Source: Marinomonas transparens
Lineage (GTDB): Bacteria > Pseudomonadota > Gammaproteobacteria > Pseudomonadales > Marinomonadaceae
Assembly: GCF_016463975.1 (NCBI RefSeq)
Contig: NZ_JAEMNX010000003.1
Location: 124,001-188,000 of the forward strand
Length of the DNA stretch: 64,000 nt
Direction: 5' to 3'
Shown: positions 17,731 through 25,874 of the stretch, one piece after another
Layout of the letters: the number at the start of each line of letters is the position of its first letter
Position numbering within the stretch: the first letter of the stretch is position 1
The notes under the pieces: generated by a model
Database searches by the model: none
What the model was told of the DNA's origin: nothing
The model's input: the letters and a program-made list of their open reading frames with translations, nothing else
Translations under genes and position numbers: made by a program

Positions 17731-18681
17731 TTACTCGGCGTTTGCGTTAACAAGCCAATCATCAAGCACTTGCTTCAATTTATCTAATTGCTCTTGATGT
17801 TTTGCTTGATTCTTTGCCAATTTGTTTATGTTCTGCAACTTCCAACGAATCGCTGGCAAGTCTGCTGCATTAGGATAGTCAAACAATGCCCAGTCAGGTT
17901 GCCCTCTTTTGAATGACATAAGGAAAGCATAATCCCTTTCTGTGAAATGTTTTTGCAGCGAAGTTAACATCATAGGCCTAACAGAAGCTAAGTCTTCGCA
18001 TTCAACTTTTTCAAAAGTCATTCCATCAAATTCTGCCTGAAATTTCTCATTCAGCGGCTGCCAGTTTGGCGACATGACTTCATTAATAGGCCGAGGATGA
18101 CTTAATGTATAGGTTAAAAAACCCACTAAAATCTCTCTCGAAACCCCTTCACTGTCAAGTAACATACGCACATCAAATAAGTCGCGAGGATGTTGGCGAT
18201 CCATTGCAGCACACAATTTCCCACCATACAGATCGGGAAGACTGACTACCTGAATCTCAGCATAACCAAACTCGTATTCAACAGACTCTTGAACTGCCAT
18301 TATTTCTGCACTATGCAATGTACCTCTGGCGACGGGCGACACTTCAATTTTGATCGTCGCAACCGGACTTGATACAACTATTCTCAGTTCATCAGCTTTA
18401 TTATCCTGAAATGCCGCTCTGATATCTGGTTGAGTATTGATTCTGTCTGTAATGCGCTGCAATGCAGCCCTGACATTAATCAAAGCCTCATCTCTTGGTT
18501 CAAGTGGAAGATAAGCAAGATCAATATCTACAGATAACCGAGGAAAATCTCTCACAAATAAATTAATGGCGGTGCCACCTTTAAGTGCAAAAACCGTCTC
18601 TGTTGCTACCACAGGCAGCATTCTTATGAGCAAAGAAACCTGTTTGTAATATGGGCTATCTTTATCCATTATGTTGTTCAC
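17731..18681 (-). CDS. mosT: MosT/AbiEii-type nucleotidyltransferase toxin
   Basis: A 316-residue nucleotidyltransferase of the AbiEii family. The catalytic signature is complete: GGTAINLF with Gly35-Gly36, then D52 and D54 in SVDIDLAYL. These proteins are toxins of type IV toxin-antitoxin systems or the killing half of abortive-infection systems. In SXT the mosA/mosT pair sits in the same place, between traA and dsbC (hotspot 2), and stabilises the ICE against loss. The gene overlaps the antitoxin gene by 20 bases, so the two are translated together. The named homology to SXT mosT is from position and family, not from alignment. Confidence 0.82.
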   Translation of the reverse strand: MNNIMDKDSPYYKQVSLLIRMLPVVATETVFALKGGTAINLFVRDFPRLSVDIDLAYLPLEPRDEALINVRAALQRITDRINTQPDIRAAFQDNKADELRIVVSSPVATIKIEVSPVARGTLHSAEIMAVQESVEYEFGYAEIQVVSLPDLYGGKLCAAMDRQHPRDLFDVRMLLDSEGVSREILVGFLTYTLSHPRPINEVMSPNWQPLNEKFQAEFDGMTFEKVECEDLASVRPMMLTSLQKHFTERDYAFLMSFKRGQPDWALFDYPNAADLPAIRWKLQNINKLAKNQAKHQEQLDKLKQVLDDWLVNANAE

Positions 18682-19453
18682 CTTTTTTGACGCTTAATAT
18701 CTCTGGCACTGTGATTTGATATCGCTCATCAAAACGTCCTTTTTCGACAACCTGCCGCTTTCCTGCCCCCAATTTAATTCTTGTTTCATCTATGCGATTG
18801 ACCCACTGGTGATCGTAGTATCGACCCAGAAATAGAAATATTCGGTTTGCCTGAACAGAGCTGCTTCGTTCAAGAATATCTTGTACTTTTCTAGGGCTAA
18901 GATTGACTAAACCCTGAAATAATTCTGCGACATGCTCAAATGAAATCAGCTTTCCAATCGCATCTACCACTTCATAGGCAGCAAGTTCTGCACAGCTGAC
19001 AGTGAGTTCTTTCTCTTTAACCGTGATCCTTTTCAAATCTTTCTCGGGATTCACTTCAAGCTTATGGTTTCCACAGTAAAACCAATTCTGATAAGGGAAT
19101 TCACGAAACCATTTCGGTAAGGACGACTTGTTTTTAACGCAAATCCAAACTTGCTCTTTGTTCAGCTGTAAATAGTGACTCAGTCCTTGGTGAGTTAAGC
19201 TGCTCAGTCCAGCCAAATGAACTGGAACGCCCAATTGCACATCCAATGCTTGAATGGCATCAACCCAAGTTGGCTTTATATCGCCCTGCGCATTTGGACG
19301 ATAGTACACACCAGAACTAAGCTTCTTCAGCCAACCGTTCTGCGCGTACTTTTGAGCCAACGAGTAGCTCACGCCGTTTTCAGTCAGCCATTGCTGAAGT
19401 ACTAGCGCACCAGGAGAAGTATGAGCAACAAGCCAGTTTATTTTAGATGACAT
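18662..19453 (-). CDS. mosA: MosA/AbiEi-type antitoxin and autorepressor
   Basis: A 263-residue protein starting at MSSKINW (ATG at 19453); a longer reading to 19495 would run through operator-like repeats and is unlikely. Residues about 1-80 form the N-terminal winged helix-turn-helix (YSLAQKYAQNGWLKKLSSGVY), followed by the AbiEi_3 body with HLAGLSSL and a middle TVSCAELAAYE segment. Such antitoxins neutralise the nucleotidyltransferase and repress their own promoter. The upstream 42-bp direct repeats support autoregulation. Confidence 0.82.
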   Translation of the reverse strand: MSSKINWLVAHTSPGALVLQQWLTENGVSYSLAQKYAQNGWLKKLSSGVYYRPNAQGDIKPTWVDAIQALDVQLGVPVHLAGLSSLTHQGLSHYLQLNKEQVWICVKNKSSLPKWFREFPYQNWFYCGNHKLEVNPEKDLKRITVKEKELTVSCAELAAYEVVDAIGKLISFEHVAELFQGLVNLSPRKVQDILERSSSVQANRIFLFLGRYYDHQWVNRIDETRIKLGAGKRQVVEKGRFDERYQITVPEILSVKKGEQHNG

Positions 19454-19556
19454 TTTAACACCCAAAGTATGAATATCACAAACAGTATAAACCATATAGT
19501 TTATTACGATAGGAATTTTAACACCTTAGGTATTAATATACCAAATAATGTAAACC
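19452..19556. repeat. Two 42-bp imperfect direct repeats upstream of mosA
   Basis: The stretches 19452-19493 and 19515-19556 are aligned copies that agree at 33 of 42 positions by direct counting; both begin attttaacacc and end taaacc, with a period of 63 bp. The first copy reaches to the mosA start codon. This is the expected place for binding of the AbiEi-type antitoxin to its own promoter. Confidence 0.75.
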
Positions 19557-19589
19557 AAGTTCGTTAATGTGGCGTCGCTGAAATGAAAA

Positions 19590-19630
19590 GGTCTACACAA
19601 CATCACCAATAACCCGATGTTGTGTAGACC
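19590..19630 (-). terminator. Probable terminator of the traL-traA operon
   Basis: A perfect 15-bp inverted repeat (ggtctacacaacatc at 19590-19604 and its complement at 19616-19630) with an 11-base loop. On the minus strand the stem is followed by CTTTTCATTT, so it would end transcription coming out of traA, 44 bp upstream. Confidence 0.7.
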
Positions 19631-19673
19631 TAAGTTTGATTGCCTTAAGTGAACTGCCTAATATGGCTCACAT

Positions 19674-20060
19674 TCAGGTGCCCAGTAAAACGGCACTGAT
19701 TGCTGGAACGGTTGTGCCAATGACTTCTTGAGTGCTGGCAACGACAGGTAAAGTTGCAGACATAACACTTTCAACGACTGTTGGTGTGTTGTAGAGACCC
19801 ATACCACCACCAATGCCCAGAGCGAAAGCCATCAAGCTTTGGCGAGCGATACCGCCCACAATACCCACCAGAACCATGGCTCCCGCTACGATCCGTCCCA
19901 AAGTACCTTGGGTCCAATCTTTTAGGGTATCCCACACATCGGTGAAAGCATCACCACCGGTGCCCGCAAATGAGGGCTCCGAAATCATTAACGCCATTAA
20001 ACCAAGCGCACCAATAGTCATTAGGCGCTGAGTTTGAATGGTGCGAACTGCATTTGTCAT
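19674..20060 (-). CDS. traA: Conjugative pilin TraA
   Basis: A 128-residue prepilin. A long leader (residues about 1-32, ending SFAG) is followed by a mature part with two hydrophobic segments (RIVAGAMVLVGIVGGIA and the SLMAFALGIGGGMGLY region), the standard topology of F-type pilin. It is the last gene of traLEKBVA and overlaps the traV end by four bases. The mature pilus is extended and retracted by the TraC/TraL/TraE/TraK/TraB machine. Confidence 0.88.
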   Translation of the reverse strand: MTNAVRTIQTQRLMTIGALGLMALMISEPSFAGTGGDAFTDVWDTLKDWTQGTLGRIVAGAMVLVGIVGGIARQSLMAFALGIGGGMGLYNTPTVVESVMSATLPVVASTQEVIGTTVPAISAVLLGT

Positions 20061-20629
20061 TCGTTAGTTTCTCCGTAGATACTCAAGTTATCGCGCTTAC
20101 CATCAGCTCCCGCTGAGGCAGAATCGCTTTGAGTCTGAAGTGGACGTAGCACTGGCGAAACCGTTCGAGGTGCTGACACCCCAATATCCCACCGGCGCGG
20201 TTCAATTTCGGTAAACACGTAGCTGGATAAATTCAGATCCCCACGGTCATCCTCCCAAGGCGCAATCCAAATCCGCATTACCCTTGAAGGAATGCGAATA
20301 GGTGCAGATTGCTGCGTCTCGGGTAATGCCGGATGGCTCAGCAGTCCTGTCTCTAAATCAGATTGTGAATACCCAGAGGGAGAACCAATTCGAGTCGCCA
20401 CAGCATCAATCGTCTTGGGTGCAGCGCCATTACTGGTAAGCTCATAGACTTCACGAGCGGATAAACAGCGCACACCGTCAGGCATACCTGGGCATCCATA
20501 TTCACTACTCCCAAGACCCAATGAACTACAGCCAGACAATAAGGTTGAGCCGACTGCCAATAAAAGTAATCCAGCTTTAGACCACTGTTTTGGCTGGTGC
20601 TTTGAGTTGTTCTGCATTGATGTCGTCAT
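20057..20629 (-). CDS. traV: Outer-membrane lipoprotein TraV
   Basis: A 190-residue lipoprotein: the signal peptide ends in the lipobox LLSGC with acylated cysteine in GCSSLG. TraV anchors the core complex of the type IV secretion channel in the outer membrane together with TraK and TraB. The start chosen is MTTSMQN, preceded by GGAGAG; a longer reading to 20707 overlaps traB and puts the lipobox too far from the N-terminus. The conserved CPGMPDGVRCLSAREVYEL segment follows the lipobox. Confidence 0.87.
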   Translation of the reverse strand: MTTSMQNNSKHQPKQWSKAGLLLLAVGSTLLSGCSSLGLGSSEYGCPGMPDGVRCLSAREVYELTSNGAAPKTIDAVATRIGSPSGYSQSDLETGLLSHPALPETQQSAPIRIPSRVMRIWIAPWEDDRGDLNLSSYVFTEIEPRRWDIGVSAPRTVSPVLRPLQTQSDSASAGADGKRDNLSIYGETNE

Positions 20630-20703
20630 GGTTAACTCTCCTCTGGATACACATCTTATTGTCTGAAACGGACTTCGATCGGTTAGCAACATGCAGGATT
20701 TTT

Positions 20704-21993
20704 TCATCTTCTTGCACCTCCCCCTTGCGAAGTGGCCAACGACAACGAGGCACCACGAGTGACTATGACTTCAATTTTCCTTGCAGCGTCTACCTCTATG
20801 ACTGGGAACATATTTTCAGCCATGTCCAAATAGAACTTGGCCACTCGATCCAATGCTTTACCGGTGCCTTTAATCGCAGCACCTTGTAATGCTTCTTGAC
20901 TCATGACTTGCTGGTACAACTGAGTATCACCGGCATTACCCGTCTGAATCGTCGGCACAGGATTTACATCAAATGCGCCAGCCAACCCCTGAAGGAACCC
21001 GGCCATCATCGATTTGGCCACCAGCTGGCCTTGTTTCGACACTAATCGGCCACGAATACCGGCTTTGCCGTCTTCACCCACGGCATAAGAATCCAGTCGT
21101 GTTTCAATGACGCCACCATCTTCTCTCACACATGAAATGGTCTCGCCTCGCAAATAGGCACGCTCAGAGCTCAAATCACCGTAACCTGCGGCGATCAAGA
21201 AACACTCTTTGATATCCGCTCTAAATCGGTTGGGTAAGATGGCTTCCTTTTGAATCCTCAGCAATGCAGGAAAAGGCTCGCGTCTTGCGGACTCGTGAGT
21301 AGGAGCATCCAAACCCGTGATCAAAGTGCCTGAGATGATGCTGCCCGCCGGTAGATACAATGGCGGCGCTTCTTGCACAACAACGTCTGGTTCGGCAACC
21401 ACTTCAGGCTCAATCATACGAATCGTGATTGGCGGCAATGGAACATCTCGTGCTCGTGTACCTTGGCCATTGGCTGGCTGCTGATAGAGCGGATCAGGCA
21501 GCGGCGCATTGGCAAAATAATCGTCTGGGTTAGACGGCAGTGGCTTTTCGTCTTTAGGTAATTCCATGGCAGATAAAGGCACTTCAAAACGGCTATTTGT
21601 GCCTTCAACTGCTGCATCACCTCCAGCGCGAACATCATCTAGTTCCGCTCTAAGGCGGGCCAGCTCCGCATTGACCTCACTTGGTATAGAAGGCGAACCT
21701 GGGCTTAGCCGTCCTGAATCGACGTCACGACGCAAGCGCTCAACTTCACGACGTAACTGTTCATTGCGCTCACTGAGTAGTTTTACGTTCGCAGCCAAAC
21801 TATCGACCCCAACATCACGAGTATTGGTATCCGTAAGAATGTGCCGGATCGTTTCCTGCCGGTTCCGACTGCTTGAGCCATCGTCAGGATTAGGTGAAAA
21901 CACCATCACCATAAGGATGAGACCACCAGCAATACCAGCAACCGATAGACCCCGCTTCATGTTCGGGCTCATTTGTTCCCATTGTGCTTTCAT
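20704..21993 (-). CDS. traB: Core-complex protein TraB (VirB10 family)
   Basis: A 429-residue bitopic protein with one membrane helix at about residues 15-33, a coiled-coil periplasmic region (about 65-125, KLLSERNEQLRREVERLR), a proline-rich linker (about 150-200) and the C-terminal TrbI/VirB10 beta-barrel domain (PAGSIISGTLITGLDAPT onward). It links the inner and outer membranes in the conjugation channel. Stop and start are within three bases of traK. Confidence 0.9.
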   Translation of the reverse strand: MKAQWEQMSPNMKRGLSVAGIAGGLILMVMVFSPNPDDGSSSRNRQETIRHILTDTNTRDVGVDSLAANVKLLSERNEQLRREVERLRRDVDSGRLSPGSPSIPSEVNAELARLRAELDDVRAGGDAAVEGTNSRFEVPLSAMELPKDEKPLPSNPDDYFANAPLPDPLYQQPANGQGTRARDVPLPPITIRMIEPEVVAEPDVVVQEAPPLYLPAGSIISGTLITGLDAPTHESARREPFPALLRIQKEAILPNRFRADIKECFLIAAGYGDLSSERAYLRGETISCVREDGGVIETRLDSYAVGEDGKAGIRGRLVSKQGQLVAKSMMAGFLQGLAGAFDVNPVPTIQTGNAGDTQLYQQVMSQEALQGAAIKGTGKALDRVAKFYLDMAENMFPVIEVDAARKIEVIVTRGASLSLATSQGGGARR

Positions 21994-21995
21994 CG

Positions 21996-22895
21996 TTATT
22001 CACCTCCCACAAGAAGCGAAGGTCGCTGACTTTCCACCGCTTCTTCACGATGATTGCGAACAACCACATACAACTCAGTCTTTTCACCCGGCAACAAGAT
22101 ATTGCGAGGCCAGTAGGCGCTTGCCACTATATCTGGTGCGTTGCAGGCTATCTCACTGGCTTCTATCGGCTCATCGGCAAAGCTTTCAACCAGTCCTACA
22201 TAGACGGTGAAGTAATGTCCCGTCACAATTTGCCCCTGCTTAAAACCAAACTTTAAGCCCGGCTGAAAACATTTCGGGCTTGTGTCAGTTTGGCCAGCCA
22301 AACGGATGTCATAGCCTTGTGGTAACTCATTTAGTGCAAGGCGTCTGAGTAAATCACGTAAGCTATCGACGTATGGCTGAGCCGTTTCCCAAGTGGCGGC
22401 TTTTCGGTTCACGACGCCCTTAATAGGCCACTGCTGACCATCAATAGCTAAGGTGATTTCACGCGGTGGAATACGACGAGGTACTAAGGTGACAGATAAT
22501 GCGGGCGCTTCCTGACCAGGCGGAGTGATGTAAAGTGAAACCGGTGATTCTTTGTCCGTGGCTACATATACAACATTCCCCTTGATTTGCGTCTGAGCAT
22601 CACTGGTTGTTCTCACCTGAGGCGATTCAAACGGCGTCACAATCCGATTCAGATGACCAAGAGCTACAGGGATCAGTTCATTAACCCCCGGTGTCATCAG
22701 TAGCGTTGTTGGCACATCCGTTGAAACCGTATTGGTTTGAACCGGTGGATTTGCAGTAGCAGACTGCTTCATCACACTGGCTGGCACAATCGGCAATTCC
22801 ACGTCTGCATACGACGCTTGAGATAACAGGACGCCACTCAAGCTCATTGCGATTAAGCTTGGTGTCATCCATCGACTAATTTTGGTTCGCATCAT
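21996..22895 (-). CDS. traK: Conjugation protein TraK
   Basis: A 299-residue exported protein (signal peptide to about residue 30, LLSQASYA) of the TraK/VirB9-like family, forming the outer ring of the channel with TraV. The DUF3438-like body includes ITPPGQEAPALSVTLVPRRIPPREI. It overlaps the end of traE by 20 bases. All neighbours are in the canonical L-E-K-B-V-A order. Confidence 0.88.
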   Translation of the reverse strand: MMRTKISRWMTPSLIAMSLSGVLLSQASYADVELPIVPASVMKQSATANPPVQTNTVSTDVPTTLLMTPGVNELIPVALGHLNRIVTPFESPQVRTTSDAQTQIKGNVVYVATDKESPVSLYITPPGQEAPALSVTLVPRRIPPREITLAIDGQQWPIKGVVNRKAATWETAQPYVDSLRDLLRRLALNELPQGYDIRLAGQTDTSPKCFQPGLKFGFKQGQIVTGHYFTVYVGLVESFADEPIEASEIACNAPDIVASAYWPRNILLPGEKTELYVVVRNHREEAVESQRPSLLVGGE

Positions 22896-23502
22896 TCACC
22901 CTCCGGTTTTGCTCTTGGGTCAACTTTTCACGAACTCGCTTCGTTCTAGCTTTCCCCTCATACGTATCCATCCAGCTAAGTTTTGGACGGTATTGCTCAA
23001 TATCGATGTCAAACTCATAGGTGCGAGTTTGGCGCTGTTCATCTCCAGATGATCCAGAAACCAAGGAATAACCGGTCACAAAGACATGGCCGGTTTCATA
23101 CTCGTACTCCACTTGTCTGGGTTGGAATTTGAGCGTGACTCGGTCTTCGCGGATTTGTCTTGCCTGAATCTCCAGTGCATCGACCACTTGCTGGTACACC
23201 GCTGGAGAAAGTAGCGGCTCAATGGCAACCCGGATGAAAGACACATTGCCCGGCGTCACGTTGCCCATAAGCTCAGCTAGGTAGAGTCCCCAGGATTCAA
23301 GGTAAGGTTGAGTGGCTTGGTTTCGTGACACTTCAGCCGTTTCAGACAAGGTTGGTGGTTGAATAGCTACTACGGTATTGCGAGAAAATGCCGCTACCGC
23401 AAGCAGCAAATTAGATAGCACCAGCACCGCAATCAGAAACCGTTGCCATCGGTTCTCTAATTGCGTGCCTTGCCATGATTTTAAAAACACGTCGAACTTC
23501 AC
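22876..23502 (-). CDS. traE: Conjugation protein TraE
   Basis: A 208-residue inner-membrane protein with a single N-terminal helix (about 22-42, FLIAVLVLSNLLLAVAAF) and a periplasmic VirB8-like domain. TraE is part of the inner-membrane part of the F-type channel. The gene overlaps traL by four bases. Confidence 0.88.
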   Translation of the reverse strand: MKFDVFLKSWQGTQLENRWQRFLIAVLVLSNLLLAVAAFSRNTVVAIQPPTLSETAEVSRNQATQPYLESWGLYLAELMGNVTPGNVSFIRVAIEPLLSPAVYQQVVDALEIQARQIREDRVTLKFQPRQVEYEYETGHVFVTGYSLVSGSSGDEQRQTRTYEFDIDIEQYRPKLSWMDTYEGKARTKRVREKLTQEQNRRVNDANQN

Positions 23503-23786
23503 GGCAGATAGCTCCTGATAAATGGATTAGGGATCGTCTTGGCTTTGGTTGGCAACAGTCCGGCCCAGTAGATGGCGTGAAGAATAAAACCATCTGGGCG
23601 ACCATCACGAAAACGCCGATAGAGCTTGGTTGTCACCAACCCCAATAGGCATAAAACCAAGGCATTACCGGTAAAAATGCCGATCACTAGCCCCAACAGA
23701 ATGGGAGCCATCTCATCGGCACTCCAAAGCAGGAAGTGCGGCGGGTCATCGATATAGGATGGAATATTTACAGGTTCCATAGTCAC
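23499..23786 (-). CDS. traL: Conjugation protein TraL
   Basis: A 95-residue inner-membrane protein with two close hydrophobic segments (residues about 25-55, PILLGLVIGIFTGNALVLCLLG). TraL is the first gene of the pilus operon and corresponds to VirB3. A good ribosome binding site (gaggag) precedes the ATG. The DNA upstream contains the operon promoter, next to the hotspot 1 insertion. Confidence 0.88.
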   Translation of the reverse strand: MTMEPVNIPSYIDDPPHFLLWSADEMAPILLGLVIGIFTGNALVLCLLGLVTTKLYRRFRDGRPDGFILHAIYWAGLLPTKAKTIPNPFIRSYLP

Positions 23787-24068
23787 TCCTCGTTGTTTGA
23801 ATTGAGAAGTGAAGGATGCCTCGGGATTGGCAGCTTCAGTGGTCAGCTAGATGCCGAATTCTTGAAGGTTTTGAGGGTTCTACTCAGACAATACTAACAA
23901 TTGATCTTTTTGATGCGGTTGATATGATGGGGATATTGGTCGTGTCGAGACCAGCTGCCCACTTTAGCAAACCCGGACGGGACGACATGCATATCAAATT
24001 TATTTTTTGCTTAGGTTTTTTCTGCGACCTCGGCAGTGGGCACCGTATTCGCTAATAGGAGAAACTCA

Positions 24069-24656
24069 ATGCAAATTACTAAAATCATTTCCTCTGCCAC
24101 GGTTGAACGTTTAAAGCAAAAAGCACGAAAGCTTAAACGTGAAAAATCTATTCCACACACTCAAGCACTCGATGAAATTGCAATCTCTGTTGGTTTTAAT
24201 CATTGGCATCAAGTTGTACAAGCTAATGACTTACTGAAGCCATCAGAAGTGGCGTTATCTTCAGGATGTGTCATGGCTTTTGATGTCAAAGATGGTATGG
24301 ATGTCGATACCAGTGATGGAGTTTTAATTGAAGACCACTTCTTGGAGATGCTCACTGAAAAGCAGCTATTTGAAATTTATGCCAATTCCCCTTATGAGGA
24401 CGACGAACAAAACAGACCGCTAAAAGAAACGCTATCAGATTCAGAGCTTCATGAGTATTTTCGAGATGATTGTTCACTCATGTACTTTCGTCTTGCCGAA
24501 CCTCATGCAGACAAACCGCTGAAAGAAATATTGGCTCTTATAAGACAGTACTCGTTTTGGATGCCGCAATATATTTGGCTTCAAGGTCACCTTATTGATA
24601 CTTACCATTTGTCAGCTGAAGACGAGAACGGCAATACCGTAGGCGTCAGGTTTTAG
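24069..24656 (+). CDS. Orphan cargo protein in hotspot 1 with glyoxalase-linked N-terminal motif
   Basis: A 195-residue soluble acidic protein starting at MQITKII (AGGAGA upstream); a reading beginning at 24036 lacks such a site. The N-terminal 55 residues (LKQKARKLKREKSIPHTQAL, then FNHWHQVV) match a short helical motif often found at the start of small plasmid and ICE proteins, including some annotated as glyoxalase-superfamily. The rest is unrecognised. It is alone on the plus strand between two minus-strand backbone genes, between the DUF4400 gene and traL, which is hotspot 1 of SXT/R391 elements. A defence or maintenance role is possible but not shown. Confidence 0.7.
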   Translation: MQITKIISSATVERLKQKARKLKREKSIPHTQALDEIAISVGFNHWHQVVQANDLLKPSEVALSSGCVMAFDVKDGMDVDTSDGVLIEDHFLEMLTEKQLFEIYANSPYEDDEQNRPLKETLSDSELHEYFRDDCSLMYFRLAEPHADKPLKEILALIRQYSFWMPQYIWLQGHLIDTYHLSAEDENGNTVGVRF

Positions 24657-24682
24657 CTCTACAAGATGAGGCCTGACAGGCC

Positions 24683-25318
24683 TCATATCTTCTTCTGCAA
24701 GTGGCTTAACGCCAACCCTGCCATCAATGCCAAGCCGATGATCAGCGACGGTATCACCACCGGTGGAATAGCCAGCGGGGCGAACAATCCCATAAACAGC
24801 AAAATGACGCCTGAGCCCAGGATAATCATGCTGTAGCGGTGAATGATAGGGCTCGAAAAATCAAAGGTTGTCTTCTTAATCTTCCAGGTCATCAAGCCGT
24901 CCCACAGCGCCGGTAACATGAGAATAAGCGCAAAGGGCAACCAGACCATCAGCAAAGCAAATCGAGTGAACACTTGGTACAACACATCAAAAAATGCCTG
25001 AATGCGGTCTTCTACCCACACAAACCAAAAGCCTCCCATGTTCTCCATCCCTTTAGAACGAAGTCGCTGCTCTTCAGTGGGGATTAGAAAATCACGCACA
25101 GATTGCTCCATCTGTGTATCCACAATCCATGACTGATACCAGCGATGGCTAGTTTGACCAATCCAATAGCTTGTTTGTGCGCCCAATTGATTTTGGATCA
25201 TCTGCTTCTCTTTACTAATGACCCGGCCAGTCCAATCACCAGGCACTAACACGCCAATGGCAATAATCTCCAGCATCAGTGCCAGACACAGCAGCCAAAC
25301 GGACTTATGCTTGCTCAT
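24683..25318 (-). CDS. DUF4400 membrane protein of the transfer region
   Basis: A 211-residue inner-membrane protein with an N-terminal helix (8-26) and three more near 120-140 and 155-205 (LLMVWLPFALILMLPALWDG; PVVIPSLIIGLALMAGLALS). It matches the DUF4400 family that always sits between traD and traL in this ICE group. The gene overlaps its upstream neighbour by 14 bases. Function in transfer is not well defined. Confidence 0.82.
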   Translation of the reverse strand: MSKHKSVWLLCLALMLEIIAIGVLVPGDWTGRVISKEKQMIQNQLGAQTSYWIGQTSHRWYQSWIVDTQMEQSVRDFLIPTEEQRLRSKGMENMGGFWFVWVEDRIQAFFDVLYQVFTRFALLMVWLPFALILMLPALWDGLMTWKIKKTTFDFSSPIIHRYSMIILGSGVILLFMGLFAPLAIPPVVIPSLIIGLALMAGLALSHLQKKI

Positions 25319-25865
25319 GCCAAACTTCCTCTTCTACTCGCGCCAGCATGGCTGCAACGGTTGGCGTCATAATCCGGGCTTTAATCACTTGTTGAAGCCG
25401 CTTTGTCGTCGTATGGCCACTGACATAACGCACATCGATGCGTCCTTCAGCCAAATACGCCATCCGATTTGGACGATTACGAATCCAGGAGTAGAAATAC
25501 ACACCATCCACGGCGGCCCACTCGAAATGGTCAGGATCACGCAGGCGAATCCCCGTTAAAGCACTGGCGGCAGTCCAGGTCAGTGCCTCAACGAAATGCC
25601 ACAGTCGTACACTGTCATCATCACAACTGACTTCTTCATAACTGCCCAAGCCATTACAAAGGCACAAATCAAAGATGGAGTGGCCATCTAACGTGAACGC
25701 ATCCGTTAAATAGTCCGCCAAGCAATACACCGAGGCCAAAGCATGAGGCCAGTCGGTTTCAAGCAGTCTTAAGGCTTCCTTGAACTGGGGGTTATGTTGC
25801 TGCCACTGAGCGAGCATTTCTTTACTGGTAAGTGTTGTCATTTTCAGACAGACTGAATGATGCAT
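25305..25865 (-). CDS. Conserved transfer-region protein downstream of traD
   Basis: A 186-residue soluble protein without signal peptide or membrane helix. It has a helical central part (LLETDWPHALASVYCLADYLTDAF cut into two helices) and a C-terminal LQQVIKARIMTPTVAAML segment. It lies between traD and the DUF4400 gene with tight spacing, so it is part of the traI-traD operon. In SXT-type maps a gene at this place is sometimes called traJ; I do not use the symbol because the sequence does not prove it. TAAGGAG precedes the start. Confidence 0.75.
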   Translation of the reverse strand: MHHSVCLKMTTLTSKEMLAQWQQHNPQFKEALRLLETDWPHALASVYCLADYLTDAFTLDGHSIFDLCLCNGLGSYEEVSCDDDSVRLWHFVEALTWTAASALTGIRLRDPDHFEWAAVDGVYFYSWIRNRPNRMAYLAEGRIDVRYVSGHTTTKRLQQVIKARIMTPTVAAMLARVEEEVWHEQA

Positions 25866-25874
25866 ACAGACTCC

